From the NCBI GenBank assembly GCA_018417955.1, contig JACTVC010000009.1, positions 868,001 through 932,000 of the forward strand: a DNA stretch of 64,000 nt, read 5' to 3'. This document shows, piece by piece, positions 44,398 to 55,995 of this stretch. The stretch is from Laccaria trichodermophora. Taxonomy: Eukaryota; Basidiomycota; Agaricomycetes; Agaricales; Hydnangiaceae. The stretch's first letter is position 1. Every line of letters begins with the position of its first letter. Under the pieces are notes generated by a model that saw only the letters and a program-made list of their open reading frames with translations, did no database searches and was not told where the DNA came from. A program made the position numbers and the translations under genes.

Positions 44398-46113
44398 ATG
44401 CTTCGCCTGTCCCTCCGACGCGCATACTCATCCTTACCCGCTATCTCTCCGCCGCCGCTAGCATTCGCGTTTGACATTGTATGTCTCTCTGTTTTTGCGG
44501 CTAACTTATTTTTTAATTCGTAACATACAGGACGGTGTTCTTCTTCGAGGAGAAGACGTCTTACCAGCCGCCAAGCGAGCTTTGCGCACACTTGAAGGTG
44601 ACAATCCTTTCAAAAAGTACGTGGAATTGTGCATTCTCTGTGCAGCGTCTTACCCAACAAGGAAAATTCCATATATTCTTGTAAATTGTTCTGCCCAACT
44701 TGTTCAATCTTGTCATTCAATAATCTAACAGTTGACCAATGGCGGTGGCGTTAGCGAAGAGGAACGGTGCAAAAAGTTGTCCTCACAATTAGGAGTGACC
44801 GTATGGGAGTGGCCACTGCTTCGTGTAACTAGCTGATTTCATTTTTCCTCAGATCAATCAGAGCCAGTGCATTCAGGCTCACACAATCATCAAGAAATAC
44901 GCTCACAAATACGCGAACAAACCAGTACTCGTCCTTGGTGGTAAGCTGGATAAAGTACGCAAGGTAGCTCAAAGGTGCGTGCGATTGGGTGACCGGCTGG
45001 AAAGTAATTATATATATTCCCTAGCTACGGCTTCAAGAAGGCATATACCACACTCGACGTTCTGGCATGGAACCCCGCGTCAGTCATGTTCATTTTTTGG
45101 AACCAGCTGTGCTTATCTTGCATCAGTGTCTGGCCTTTTTACGATATTTCACAAGGAGAGCGCGAAACAACAAAGGCATGAAAACACCGTCTTACTCCGC
45201 TGATTCACGCCCTATGCTTATGATGCCCAGGCAGTAGACTTCAGTCAGACACCAATATCTGCAATTTTCGTATTCCACGACCCACGAAATTGGGCACTAG
45301 ATGGTACAGTCTTTGATCTGTGGCCCTCCGCAAGAGCTCAAAGTGCTTTCTTAGTTCAAGTCATCTGCGATGTGATCCTGTCTGGCGGCATAATCGGTGG
45401 CCCGCCAGTTCGTTTCGACGAGCGGACTGACAAACAGCAATCCGTACAACTTATCTTCTGCAATCCCGACCTCGTGTGGCGTTCTGATTTTGATCGCCCG
45501 AGATTGGGTCAGGGAGCATTCAAAGAAGCGTTCCATGCAGTTTTTTATGTTCGTTCGTCTTCCCCATCATAGCAAAGGCCAAAGCTGGAATTTTGTGCTA
45601 GGCTCTGACCGGATCAACATACCCACATGTGCAATATGGAAAACCCACGGAACCAACCTATGCCTTTGCTCAGGATGTATTGATACATGAGTTGGAATCA
45701 CTTTACGGAATTAGAAGTCCACTACCAAACATGTTTGTGATGATACTCGTTCATTTTATGTGTTTGAGAGGCTAATGAGAGGATAACAATATAGATATAT
45801 GGTTGGAGGTATGAAAACATTTCTTTCCACCGTCTTTTACGCTGATCGAGAATTTCTCAGACAACCCAGAGTCAGGTACGATAATTGCTGATGTCATGCT
45901 CACTCTGCTTACGGTGGCGGGGATTTAGACATCGCAGGCGCCAATGCAGCCAACTGGTCTTCTATACTCGTTCGCACTGGAGTTTACAGTGCAGACCAGG
46001 GGCCTCCGACACATACTCCTCACCATCATGCAGGGGACGTCGGAGAAGCTGTGTGGTGGGCCATTGAGCGAGAGTATCGCAGGGTTATTCTGGGCGACAT
46101 GCATAGTACTTAG
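44398..46113 (+). CDS. CECR5/HDHD5-type HAD-superfamily protein, probably mitochondrial
   Basis: A subfamily IIA HAD phosphatase-like protein. The N-terminus MLRLSLRRAYSSLPAIS is a likely presequence. Motif I is AFDIDGVLLRGEDVL, split by an intron. TNGGG-like VTNGGGVSEEERCKKLSSQL, INQSQCIQAHTIIKKYAHKY, PVLVLGGKLDKVRKVAQSYG and ISAIFVFHDPRNWALD follow. Next are VQLIFCNPDLVWRSDFDRPR and YGKPTEPTYAFAQDVL (motif III Lys). Motif IV, MVGDNPESDIAGAN, is assembled from micro-exons of 14 and 15 nt (45795-45808; 45861-45875). The end is RRVILGDMHST. Around nine introns. Substrate unknown. Confidence 0.82.
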
Positions 46114-46288
46114 CGTTGTCAAGACTCTTTTCTCGTGAGCAATTCGTTTGTATTCAGCTTTTTGATAGCGCCCACTCAACTTAGTCTGGCTTACATCGAA
46201 ATCAACCGATCAGGTCAGTGGTGTCAGCCGCCAGGTTATTTAAACGAGTTTAGGGGTCAGCTCTGTAAAACGCTTTTTCACTTTGACC

Positions 46289-48801
46289 ATGACGACCCCA
46301 AGAGCAGGCTCTCTTCTCAAGCTCCGAACTAGTCGAAACTACAAGCATGTTCATCCTCGTACCAAGTTATGCCCGTACTGCCCAGCCAGATTTTCTCGTG
46401 CTTCTCTTCTGTATCGACACATGCGCATCCGTGAGCTCTCTTGCACTCGTTATGTTGTCTTAGTCACTCTGACATCGCAGACGCCGATATACCGCTACAT
46501 TGCTGTGATGTGAGCAGTTTCCACACTTGCGTCAACCTACTCTTACCTCCAGACGTCACCAGACTTGCGAAGCACAATTCACTTCCGATTCCGTTCTCAG
46601 GCGTCACAAACTGCGCTGTAGCATACTGTCTGTTTCGCACAGCTTGTTACACAACCTTCCACTAATTCTATGCTCATCCACAACAGTTACAATCACTCTC
46701 GTCGTGATGCCTGTGTCTCTTGCGTGGAATTGAAAATCAAGTGCGATCGCCTGGAGCCTTGCTTCAAGTGCAAGGCACGCAATATACCCTGTGTCAAGCC
46801 AAATCGAAGTGCCAGTGGACAAGATGCGGCATCATCCCTAAGCGTTGGTTCATGTCTGTCCCCTCCAGCTTCGCTTTCTCCGTTCAGTGATTACCCAGTC
46901 ACTGCGTGCGATACTCCCAATCGTGGTCAAGAAGTGGTTCCTTCCGTCTTTCTTGAAACGAGCGCTCTTTCTGAGAATCCCCCTTCCGAACCAAAAAGTT
47001 TGGATGGGGTCAGCAACACTGATATTCGACATGATGCCATGCCTGTCATAGCGTCCGCTTCTGCTAGTGACATGCTTGAAGCTCTCTTTAGTGGCGTATT
47101 TTCGGCGACATCTAGCCCCACGGTATCTGGTGTGGATGAACACTCGTGGATAGGAATGGGATTAAAGACGGAGAGTGCAGAATGGGAGTTTCCTCTTGCC
47201 TCCATGGCGCAGGCGCCGAGCTCGAATTCTTTTGTAGATCTCGGTCCTTCATCGTCGTACACAGCGACTGAGTCGCGTTCCAGTCCCTCTGTTTCGGGCA
47301 ACGATATCGAATCACAGCACTATCGTGGGTATCCTGGCTATACCTCTCTGTCTCTTGAATGCTGACCACCCACAAGTTGACCTGTTCTTCTCTAGTTTCT
47401 CTTCCCAGATACCAATCGTCCATGCAACCGCTTTCCGATCTCAAGTCAAATCGCCTGTCTTATTAAGTGCAATGCAGGCATGCGGGGCTCTTTATGTCCG
47501 AACGCGGAAGGCAAGCACTTTCATTACGACCACCTTAGCGTCCGCTCGAGATGCGTTGATCCAGGATTTTGTGGGTTCCAACTTTGCCTTGTCTTACTGC
47601 GCACTTAAATATGTGTATAGGCCAAAAATCCCACAGATTCGATGGATCAAATTCAGCTCATCTTGGCGGTGGTTCTTCTCCAGACCATTGGACTGTTTCA
47701 CCAGCAGCCCGATCAAAGGGTCTCCTCGAGCATCTACCACGGGATGCTTGTTATGGTCAGTAATAGCCTCCACCCTTGAAGCCTGTCTTGATTCTCTTAT
47801 AGATGATACGGCGTACTGGGTTGATCTCAAAAATCTCCTCTTGGACACCAGGAAATCTTACTGAAGCCCCCCTGGAGTATTTGTGGTCTGAGTGGGTGAT
47901 GAACGAGATGACCAAACGGTATTTTTCCTATCAACTCTTTGCGCTTTAGTTTTATCTAATTTATATATTACAGCGCAATCCTGTGGTCGTATATGCACGA
48001 TTGCTGTCAGGGCATTTACTTCGCCCTACCCCCGTCGTACCACGCAAGTGAGCTCACACTCAATCTACCCTGCGAGGATTCGCTTTGGCAGGCTGCTAGC
48101 CCGACGGAGTGGTTCATGGCACTACAGGCGGCGTCTCCGTATGGCTCGATCCAGTCGCGACTGATTGGGATAAGTATCCCCGATTCTTCGGCAGCTTTGG
48201 AAGAAAGTCGCCTCCTTCCCGCTCCTCATCCTCTCAATCCCTTCGCGCACTTCATCCTTATCCATGCCATTCTACGCCGGTTATTTTTTGCATGCTCTGA
48301 AGGCCGGAAAGTTTCGACTAATAGGGATTCCCAACCCGAAGAAGTCGATCTGGAAATTCAGCGACTACAGTTTGCTCTTCACAACTGGTTCCAAAGTTAC
48401 CAGGTGGTGCCTGAGGCACTTGATGCTTCTCTTCCAGGGGAGGAGCCCCTCTTCATCCACAACGGTTTGTGAATACTGTTCTTTTTATTTCGTTGGGCTA
48501 AGCGACAAAAAACGCAGTTCTGCCCTTTTACTGGCTCGGACAAGTCGCGCTACTAGCATATCAAGAGGGCTTACCGCCGTTTCAATCCAACTCACCCGAT
48601 AACTTGAAGGTGGAACTTAGGTTCAAATTGGTCAAACAGTGGCTGAAGCATATTCGAGCATTCCTCAAAAGTAACGATGAGGCGCCCACCCTTTTCTGGG
48701 ACGAACTGATGAAATTGCGATTGAAAAGCTGGCAAATGGAGTTTGAGAGTGATTTTTCGGAGGACCAGGACGGACTTCTGGGTTTTTTTACTGAGAGTTA
48801 G
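46289..48801 (+). CDS. Transcription factor with C2H2 fingers and a Zn2Cys6 cluster
   Basis: A regulator with two kinds of DNA-binding zinc modules. MTTPRAGSLLKLRTSRNYKH precedes finger 1, CPYCPARFSRASLLYRHMRIH. After two introns comes finger 2, of C2HC type, CDTCEAQFTSDSVLRRHKLRC. A further intron leads to the binuclear cluster CVSCVELKIKCDRLEP with CFKCKARNIPC (CX2CX6CX5CX2CX6C). A Ser-rich linker follows, then a fungal-specific TF region (VDLFFSSFSSQIPIVHATAF, AMQACGALYVRTRKASTFIT, SLWQAASPTEWFMALQAASP). The C-terminus is WDELMKLRLKSWQMEFESDF...FFTES. The C2H2 plus Zn2Cys6 combination is known from Cmr1/Klf1-like fungal factors. Target genes unknown. At least six introns. Confidence 0.82.
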
Positions 48802-48891
48802 GGTCTATAGAGCAAATAGAGATGTTTGCCGTGTGAAATTCGTGTACTTTACGCCAAGGCAGCGACTGCCAGCACTGATGCTCCGACGGAG

Positions 48892-50059
48892 ATGCTGCCA
48901 CCACCAGTCTCCTCAGGCCCTAAATACAAAGCCTTTCGCCGCGTCACCTCGCCGCGGAAAAGGGTCCTCGATGCCTTGCTCAGCCGTAGTCGAGCGACCA
49001 ATCTAGCCATCCTTCTGCTAGCATTCCTATGTGGCATCTCTTTGCTGTGCAATGTCCGGTTTTACGCTAAAAAATCATTTCGGGAAGGGTCTGCAATGCT
49101 TGCCACCATATCTCGGCCCAATGCACTCGCCGACCTTGATCATCTCGTCGTGGTACCCTGCCATGCTATCTGGCAGGGAGGTGATCCGAGTTCAAGGCTG
49201 AACGAAGAGGATTGGATTCTTGAACCATATCAGAAGGGGGGGAAACGTGTAGCAGCCTTTTTTAATCACATAGAAAAAGGGTAGGTGCTTCTTGGCGTTT
49301 TCGTAAGAATGGGACTTAACCTCCACTATACAGCGTAGAGCTGGCAAGGCAAGATACCCGTTCGCTCCTCATGTTTTCTGGGTAATAATTCAACGCCCAT
49401 GCCGCAACAATAACTCATTTCTGTTTCAGTGGTCAGACGCGGCTTTCCTCTTCCACGACGGAGGCCGAGTCGTACATGAGGCTGGCGATGAGGACCGGAC
49501 TACTCCATGCGTCAAACTCTGACCCCGTCTTTAGGCGTGTTACAACGGAGAACTATGCGCTCGACTCGTATCAGAACCTTTTATTTGCCGTTGCTCGCTT
49601 TCGTGAATTCACCGGCCACTTCCCTGAAAGAATTACGGTCATCGGTTATGAATTCAAGAGGATGAGGTTTACGCAACTCCACCGAGCGGCTATACGGTGG
49701 CCTGAAGCAAAATTTCGGTACATTGGCGTGGACCCCGACGAGGCTCATAGCCGGAGTGCAGAGCAAGGAGAGGTATGGATGTATTGCTGTGGGGAAATAG
49801 ATTCTGACGAAAAGCTACTTTTTGAACTTAGAAACAAAATGGATATCTCCCTTACTCGCTCGATAAATACGGTTGCCACTCTGTTCTATTGTCGAAGCGG
49901 CTACAACGAAATCCTCACTCAAGATTCCATTCATACTATGTGACATCCCCAGAGTTAGCACCGTTGTTCGACTGGTGCCCTAGTGCCTCTGAAGGGAGTC
50001 TTGGGGAAAGCACTCTCTTCAATGAAGTGCTACCATGGGACCATCTTTTTATTGGATAG
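48892..50059 (+). CDS. DUF218 membrane protein
   Basis: The first ATG gives MLPPPVSSGPKYKAFRRVTS; the open frame begins earlier only at a TTG. A membrane helix, NLAILLLAFLCGISLLCNV, near residue 40 suggests a type II anchor. The DUF218 domain then shows HLVVVPCHAIWQGG, DWILEPYQKGGKRVAAFFNH, LMFSGGQTRLSSSTTEAESY and VTTENYALDSYQNLLFAVAR. FREFTGHFPERITVIGYEFK and RFTQLHRAAIRWPEAKFRYI come next. Introns follow the HIEKG and AEQGE segments. The last exon ends YYVTSPELAPLFDWCPSASE...DHLFIG. DUF218 proteins of bacteria act in envelope or vancomycin-related contexts; the fungal role is not known. Confidence 0.8.
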
Positions 50060-51061
50060 ATGCCTTGATCAAGCAGCAGGCAGCAAGGCAATTCCAAACC
50101 TTCGACATCTGTGTTTCGGGCCACACGAACAACGGCTTTCGAAACAGAGTGTGCACCTATGCACATTTTATCGATTCTTTGCCTCTAGATTCAGGATGCG
50201 GAAGCATATTCCTGTATTTAAGTGGCTTGTGTACACATGCACCTGGTGCTGAAGAACCAAGATTTTTTTATACCAGACCCAGTTGAAACCCAAATTAATC
50301 TTGATACCTTCCAAGCTGGAGCAGCCGCGTGACGAGGTTCGCTAAACCTCGGTGATTTGCCATCTTACACTCGCAAAATTGTGACGGCAGCAACTCACTA
50401 TCTCTCTCTATTACCCCGCTCAGGACCCTGCAGTACAGCACCTCGAGTCCTAATTCTTATTGCCGTTTGTATCAGGGTGAACCGCGTAACGTGTGTGTCG
50501 TCCAACCCTTGCAGTCTCTTCCGGATCCGCTGCGTGGCAGCGTTTTCTTTTGTCGGCTATACTCAACAAAAGTCGCGTTCGTAACATCTTCTCGTAGCAC
50601 TTTCTTGGAAGACAATTTTGATTATTAAATTGTTTGAGGAAGAGGTTATATGATAGGCTAATTCATCTGGAGTTCGGTCAGGGGACGCGGTGTATTGATG
50701 GGTCGAATGAATCATGCCATCAATCCGGACTTGAAACACGCCCACATAATTGTCGAAGTGCTCCCATGGTGTATTGAAAAGATATATGAGGCCCAGTTAT
50801 TTATGGAGGACCCGACGACAGCGGAAGAGTTTCAAGTTTGAATTCTCTTGGGCTGTTCCGCGAGGTACGAGTAGCCGCGAGCTCGGTGTAGCCACAGGGA
50901 GTGTAGCACAGGGAGACCAGATGATGATGGATTAAGCAGAATTATATGATGTATAAGGACAGATGAGTTGTATGTATGTAGCAGTCAATTGTCAGAAATG
51001 AATGCAGTCTAAAGTTAGACTGGGGGAAAGTGGTCAACAACATGCTCCACATTCATTAATA
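50060..51061. other. Intergenic, 1 kb
   Basis: Lies beyond the stops of two convergent genes. No frame in either direction continues the fungal TF domain expected downstream of the shortened regulator. Nothing recognised. Confidence 0.4.
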
Positions 51062-52476
51062 TCACGTACGGGACGATGAGGTAAGATGTAGTTGTAGAAT
51101 GCCTGCCCAAGTTGACCGCCTGCGGTTACGTTCACTTTCACTTGGATGCATCTGGATCGCATTTTGATCTGATAAGCCGAGGTCCATAGCCATCCTCATG
51201 GCCATCTGACAATAAGCTCGGAAACCTAGGCCGAGATCAGGTCACCTTGTAAGCCAGTGGAGAAAGAGAGCTCACCACTAAGTCTATTGTTCTTATACTC
51301 CGACCAGGAGAGTAACATTATAGCGTGCAAGGTTTCAATTGTGGGGATATGAGCGACGGAGCTTAGGATAGTCTGAGAAAACGGAGGCTTGGTAAACAAT
51401 TGGAGACGGCGAAGAAAGAAACTTACCTTGGCGCTCTCGGTGTATGCTTCTGCGACGTTATGGAGGCCTCGTACAGTAAGCTCGGGAATATTAGAATATC
51501 TAGATAGAGGTAGTGAGGTTTCGGATACGGTATGAACAAAAATCACGTACCTGGAAGCCATAGCTGCAATACAATTTGCCATCAAAGATGGCAGTACGTG
51601 GTCCCAAAAATCCGCAAGTAACTCCTCGTATGATAAGAAAGTGAATTCACCGCCCAAGTTCTCGAAGAATAATTGTATGAAATGTGGCATTAGAGTTGGG
51701 TGGGGTGATTGAGGATGATCAGGATCGAAAAGGTGAATGGGACGATAATCAGAGTGATGCGATGGACTGCGTGTATTATGAGGGTGATGTAGTAGTTGAG
51801 TGGGTGGAGGTCCACCATAATTATAGGCTAATGGATTACCGTTGCGTGATGAAATAGATGAAGAATTACTGTGTCTTGTGAAAAAGGTTCAGTGGCATGT
51901 AACGACTATGTGAGGCGGGTGATAAACCTGTGATGAGAATCTCGACGGGAATCAGGAGGGTATGATTGGTATCTCCCAGTGTGCTCCCCGTCGTTTGAAA
52001 CGAGCCCGCTTGCTTTCGGCGAGTGGGAAGTGGATCGAGGGTTGGAGTTGGAAGAAAGAGAAGGACTGGAAGAGCTGGAAGCCACTGAGAAGGCATCAAG
52101 GGCTGGGTTCGCTTCGGCTCTGAAGAGAGTTGGTGAGTAGAAGCCATGAAGGTACGAAGAGCTGCTTGCCTGAAGTCTGCTCCATACGAGGTAGGACCAG
52201 CTATAGCTCGACTGCGTTCTGCAAAGTAACGCTCCCTATCCCGGAAACGGCAAGGGATCTTGGCAGTCTTGCAAGCATCACATTTACTTTCTGGAGATGG
52301 TTGAAGACATTTTATCTTTTTAAGACGACTGTGGTAGAGGTGTTTAGATTGGATAGCGGGCAGTGATGACAAAGCTGAAGTTACCAGTTGTCGCAAGAGG
52401 TGACGAGACGAGGCCTTTTCTTATGTCCCTGGTTGTTCTGCGGAGATTCTATAATAAACTGGAAAGAGTCGTCCAT
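51062..52476 (-). CDS. Zn2Cys6 transcription factor, apparently shortened
   Basis: Starts MDDSFQFIIESPQNNQGHKK. The binuclear cluster CDNCRLKKIKCLQPSPESKC with DACKTAKIPC is created by an intron inside its first Cys pair (CX2CX6CX8CX2CX6C). RFRDRERYFAERSRA, a Ser/Pro-rich linker (SSSSSPSLSSNSNPRS, YQSYPPDSRRDSHH) and GGPPPTQLLHHPHN follow. The start of the fungal-specific TF domain is FFENLGGEFTFLSYEELLAD, LPSLMANCIAAMASR, HIPTIETLHAIMLLSWSEYK and YCQMAMRMAMDLGLSDQN. The frame stops at 51062, about 40 residues after that, so the product is ~370 residues against the usual 600-900. It may be a truncated allele, or further exons were not recognised. The DNA-binding part looks intact. Confidence 0.72.
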
Positions 52477-53592
52477 GCCCGTGGAGAGGAAGAAAATGCG
52501 CGTAAGAAAGAAGGCGCTCAAGAAAAGAATTTATCTGCGTTTTTAACACAGCGCTCGTAGCACTGCTAACACCGTGAACTGTCACGAACCCGTCACGAAC
52601 CATCAAAGACCTGAGCCACTCACCCGCATACGGCCCGATACAAACCCCTTGAACCGACGCAAACCAATGCAAGCTTGGTGCAAGCCAATGCAAGCCACCT
52701 GTCTGAACACGAAACGCAAACCATAAAACACAACCGGAACAAATCCATCAATCAATCAGCATGGCTGACTCAGCACATATCGTCACTTGATTTTCTCCGA
52801 GAGTCGTCTCGGATCTGTGAATGCGTCAAGCCTATCCACACGTGGCAGATACCGTCCCCGCGGTTCCCTCGCCGCACGGCCCACTTTGGTACATTCTGCA
52901 CAACAAAGCCGCCATTTTTTAACATCGGATTCATCCATTGACTCCGCCTACAACGGTGGGAACCACCCAAAAGGTACCCAATCACGGGCCCAATCTATAT
53001 CATCCGTCTATGGTCTCTATGGTCTGATACCTTGCTGATGCCCATGAGATTGATGGCAAGGGGACGCCAGTTGACTCCAGTTCGCTGCAAGAATTGTCTT
53101 ATACAACTGCACTCGATCTGTTGATAAGATTGCGCCAAGTTCAAGCATCGCGTGTCGGTCGTCGTTCTCGTGTAAGGGTTGGAATGGAATCAAAAAGGGC
53201 GCAATGTAGCAATATTGTGTGACAAGATCTAGCCCGAGTTTGTCGGTTCAAAAAAAAAAAAAAAAAAGACTTCTGTGGGCCTTCAGCAGCATGGTCGGTG
53301 GTTTCAAGCAAACGAAACATCCGTCCCAAAACAATTGGATTCCACCGTCACCGGGTATTTTTGGCCTATACATTTACGAGCTCTATGGATCCGTCCTGGA
53401 ATGCAATCGCACCGTTTCGTATTTTCCCGGGGTGTCCGGGTTCCCGGTGAAACTCAGAAGGCTGATTACTGCGGACCTCCAGCGTGTCACTTCCAGACGA
53501 GAATGACGGTCTCGAACGATCGTCTAGAGGGCTTCCAACCTATAAGAGCGGCCGAGCAAAGGCTATCAGATCCAGTCTCAGGTCGCTGCAAA
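52477..53592. other. Intergenic, 1.1 kb, with an 18-base A run
   Basis: Upstream of the Zn2Cys6 gene and downstream of the transporter. Contains an uninterrupted A18 at 53250-53267 and repeated short phrases such as GTCACGAACC and CAATGCAAGC near 52580-52700. No coding pattern recognised. Confidence 0.45.
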
Positions 53593-55179
53593 TCAGAAGG
53601 GAATTACCTCTTCTAGATCGTCACTTCGCGAAAGAAGGTTGATCTCTTCGGCATCCTCTATGTCATCACTCCTCCCAAGCGGCTCATCAACTTCACCAGA
53701 TACTGGGTCGCCATGAGCATCCAAAGGAACAGGTGATTCCATCGACTTTCGGTATTTGTGATATGTAAAGAGCGTTATGCCTAACTCAAAAGACATTAAC
53801 GCCAATCGTACTTGGGTGTGAACACATCATACCGCATACTGTGATTCCAACGCCAGTAATATTGAGCGGAGTGAGTTCATCCCCAAAGAACCAAGAAGAA
53901 ATCGTGATCGTCGATACTTCCTTGGCAATTCCGGCAATTGACATCGGTACTACACCGGTGCGTTGAATGATGCTGTGAATGATCATGTTCAATGGAATCA
54001 TTGAAGTAATGACGAAAGAATCGTACTAGTATTCACTCAGAACCATGCAGAACGCTAGGATGCCAGGCGCAGTCAAATAAAACACAGTCTCGGATGTTTT
54101 GAGGAGACCACGAAAAAAATCGGAGCCGAATAAGCTCCTCCAGTGTTCCACTGTAACGCTAACAACAGCAAGTATGGCCCCCATGGCAGGTGAAAGCCAA
54201 AAAATGGTGGCAGCAGGGTTATCGAGACCCAATTTCTTGTTTTTCAACAAAACTTGTGTAAGAGTCCATCGAAGTCCACCAAGAGCACTAGCGCTGAGAA
54301 CGAGAATTAGACCCTCTAAAATAAAGTGCGTTTCCGTTGCCACCATGAGGACGACGCCAGAGAAAATCAGGAAGATGACACCAATGAGGCGCCATGAGAA
54401 GACTTCCAGTTTGAAGATGAAAGCAAAAAAGAGTACGAAGATTAGAGAGGATGATTTGCACATGGCTAGAAGTTGTCTGATTATTATGTGGATCAACCAA
54501 ATAACCTCTAAGCTTACTGTAAAAGGATAGTGTGATGGTCTTGAGTGAGAGATTTGACAGTCCAATATCAAGGCTTGTCGCAAGTGCGGTTGGAAAAACC
54601 TTTTTCCTAGATTACAACGACGTTAGAATGTCTAAACAAAGCTTTTTCACGGCTTGACAGCCGTCAACGTAAACGATGAACAGATACAATTTTGTGACCG
54701 AGCTCAAAGTGCACAACGGTCGGCAAGTTGAGTTCAAGGAATTTGACTCACCCATACTCTTCGGGAGTCGGCCTCCGCTCCGGGCGAAAATGCATAGGCC
54801 AAAGCGTACGTAAGAGAGCGGCAAGGATGAACTGAACGAACATATGGATCGTTGTCACGAATAACGGTGCTGGGAATGCGAAATGATCCTTGGAAAACAT
54901 CCATTTGTTGTATACTGAAAGGAGGGTCGCAAATAAGAACCTATACTATTATCAAATCGTGTCGAAAGAAACCAGGTAGGTCACGCACCAGGATGCAATG
55001 AACAAGGCGTTGATAATTGCGTTTCTCCACCACAAGCGTTTCTTCTCCGCTATCGACGCATAGTGTAGCCCTCGATTGTGCAATGGGGCAGCATAACCTT
55101 CATCTTGGTCGGAAGAGAGGCCGCGAAGGACTTGATTGTCTAAAGGATACTCCTCATCATTGAGGGGTCTGTGGGACAT
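53593..55179 (-). CDS. Triose-phosphate/nucleotide-sugar-type transporter (DMT superfamily)
   Basis: A multi-span Golgi/ER-type membrane carrier. MSHRPLNDEEYPLDNQVLRG begins a cytosolic N-terminus, followed by FLFATLLSVYNKWMFSKDHF (the YNKW signature) and PAPLFVTTIHMFVQFILAAL. KKVFPTALATSLDIGLSNLS, TITLSFYSMCKSSSLIFVLF, FSWRLIGVIFLIFSGVVLMV and GGLRWTLTQVLLKNKKLG come next. IQRTGVVPMSIAGIAKEVST and TITISSWFFGDELTPLNITG end the membrane part. The tail is acidic (EVDEPLGRSDDIEDAEEINL). TPT domain family is clear; the closest yeast type is Ymd8-like. Substrate unknown. Several introns. Confidence 0.85.
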
Positions 55180-55378
55180 GATACCGCTCCATTTGATCAT
55201 GGGACTAACACTATTTACGTTGCAGTTGGTAACATAATATACACAAATATGCACAAGTTGAAGAGCTAAGGCTCTTCATACTTAATTACTCGTGAACGAA
55301 AGCGTGAATGGTGTCCTTTTCTGGTTGTTAAAATCAGCCAACGGGATCGCTCAGTAATTCTCGCCTGACCCTTTTTGA

Positions 55379-55821
55379 TTAGATTTTTTTAAGGTGGCCA
55401 GGAGAAGAGCGGACTGACCAGGTTCGCCAATGGTCGAATTGCTTTTGATGCAAGAATTCCCTGAAAAACTCATCCTTCTTCATCTTGGATCTGAATGAAG
55501 AATGTTGCAGTAGCTCCAGATGGTGGAGAGCGTGAGGGTAACTTGTACCTCTCAGTGAATGTCTTTGTTGGTGGGGATAGAGGCTTACTGGACAAATCGT
55601 GCATAATCTTTCTCCTTGAAGTATAGAAGATACTCAAGAAAGTTAATGAAAGAAGGTTGTTCCAGGTAATTCTGTTGCGCCAAAGAGTGGATATAGAATG
55701 GGTTGGCTAATGCCTGGAGGAACTCGAGTTCGAGCTCGAATTTTGCGCGATTTGCTGCTTTGGGGTCGTATTTATCAGAGGCTGGAGTCGCTGGAATTTG
55801 GTTTGCGTTCAAGAGATCCAT
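55379..55821 (-). CDS. MED31: Mediator subunit 31
   Basis: SOH1/MED31 belongs to the Mediator middle module and bridges regulators with RNA polymerase II. The open frame upstream of the chosen ATG (MDLLNANQIPATPASDKYDP) starts only at a TTG. The highly conserved core is FELELEFLQALANPFYIHSL, AQQNYLEQPSFINFLEYLLY and FKEKDYARFVQ, then after one intron YPHALHHLELLQHSSFRSKM and FFREFLHQKQFDHW. The C-terminus is RTWSVRSSPGHLKKI. At about 125 residues the length is normal. It is divergent from UCH37 with a 174-bp spacer. Confidence 0.9.
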
Positions 55822-55995
55822 GCATGAAGCTTGAAGGGAATATTCCAACTGCCAATTTCCAAATAGGACCCCAGTGGTTGTTGCCTTGTTTGTGTACTTT
55901 ATTTACACTTACGAAACAACTTCGACTTGACTTCGTTGAGTACTTCCTCGAGCCTTCCACAATCTTCAAAAAACAAAGCTCACGTTGAAAGAAAA

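Noticed and set aside
53250..53267. A18 run as the tail of a SINE or processed pseudogene
   Set aside because: No pol III A/B boxes, no tRNA-like head and no target duplication could be seen around it; probably a simple homopolymer.
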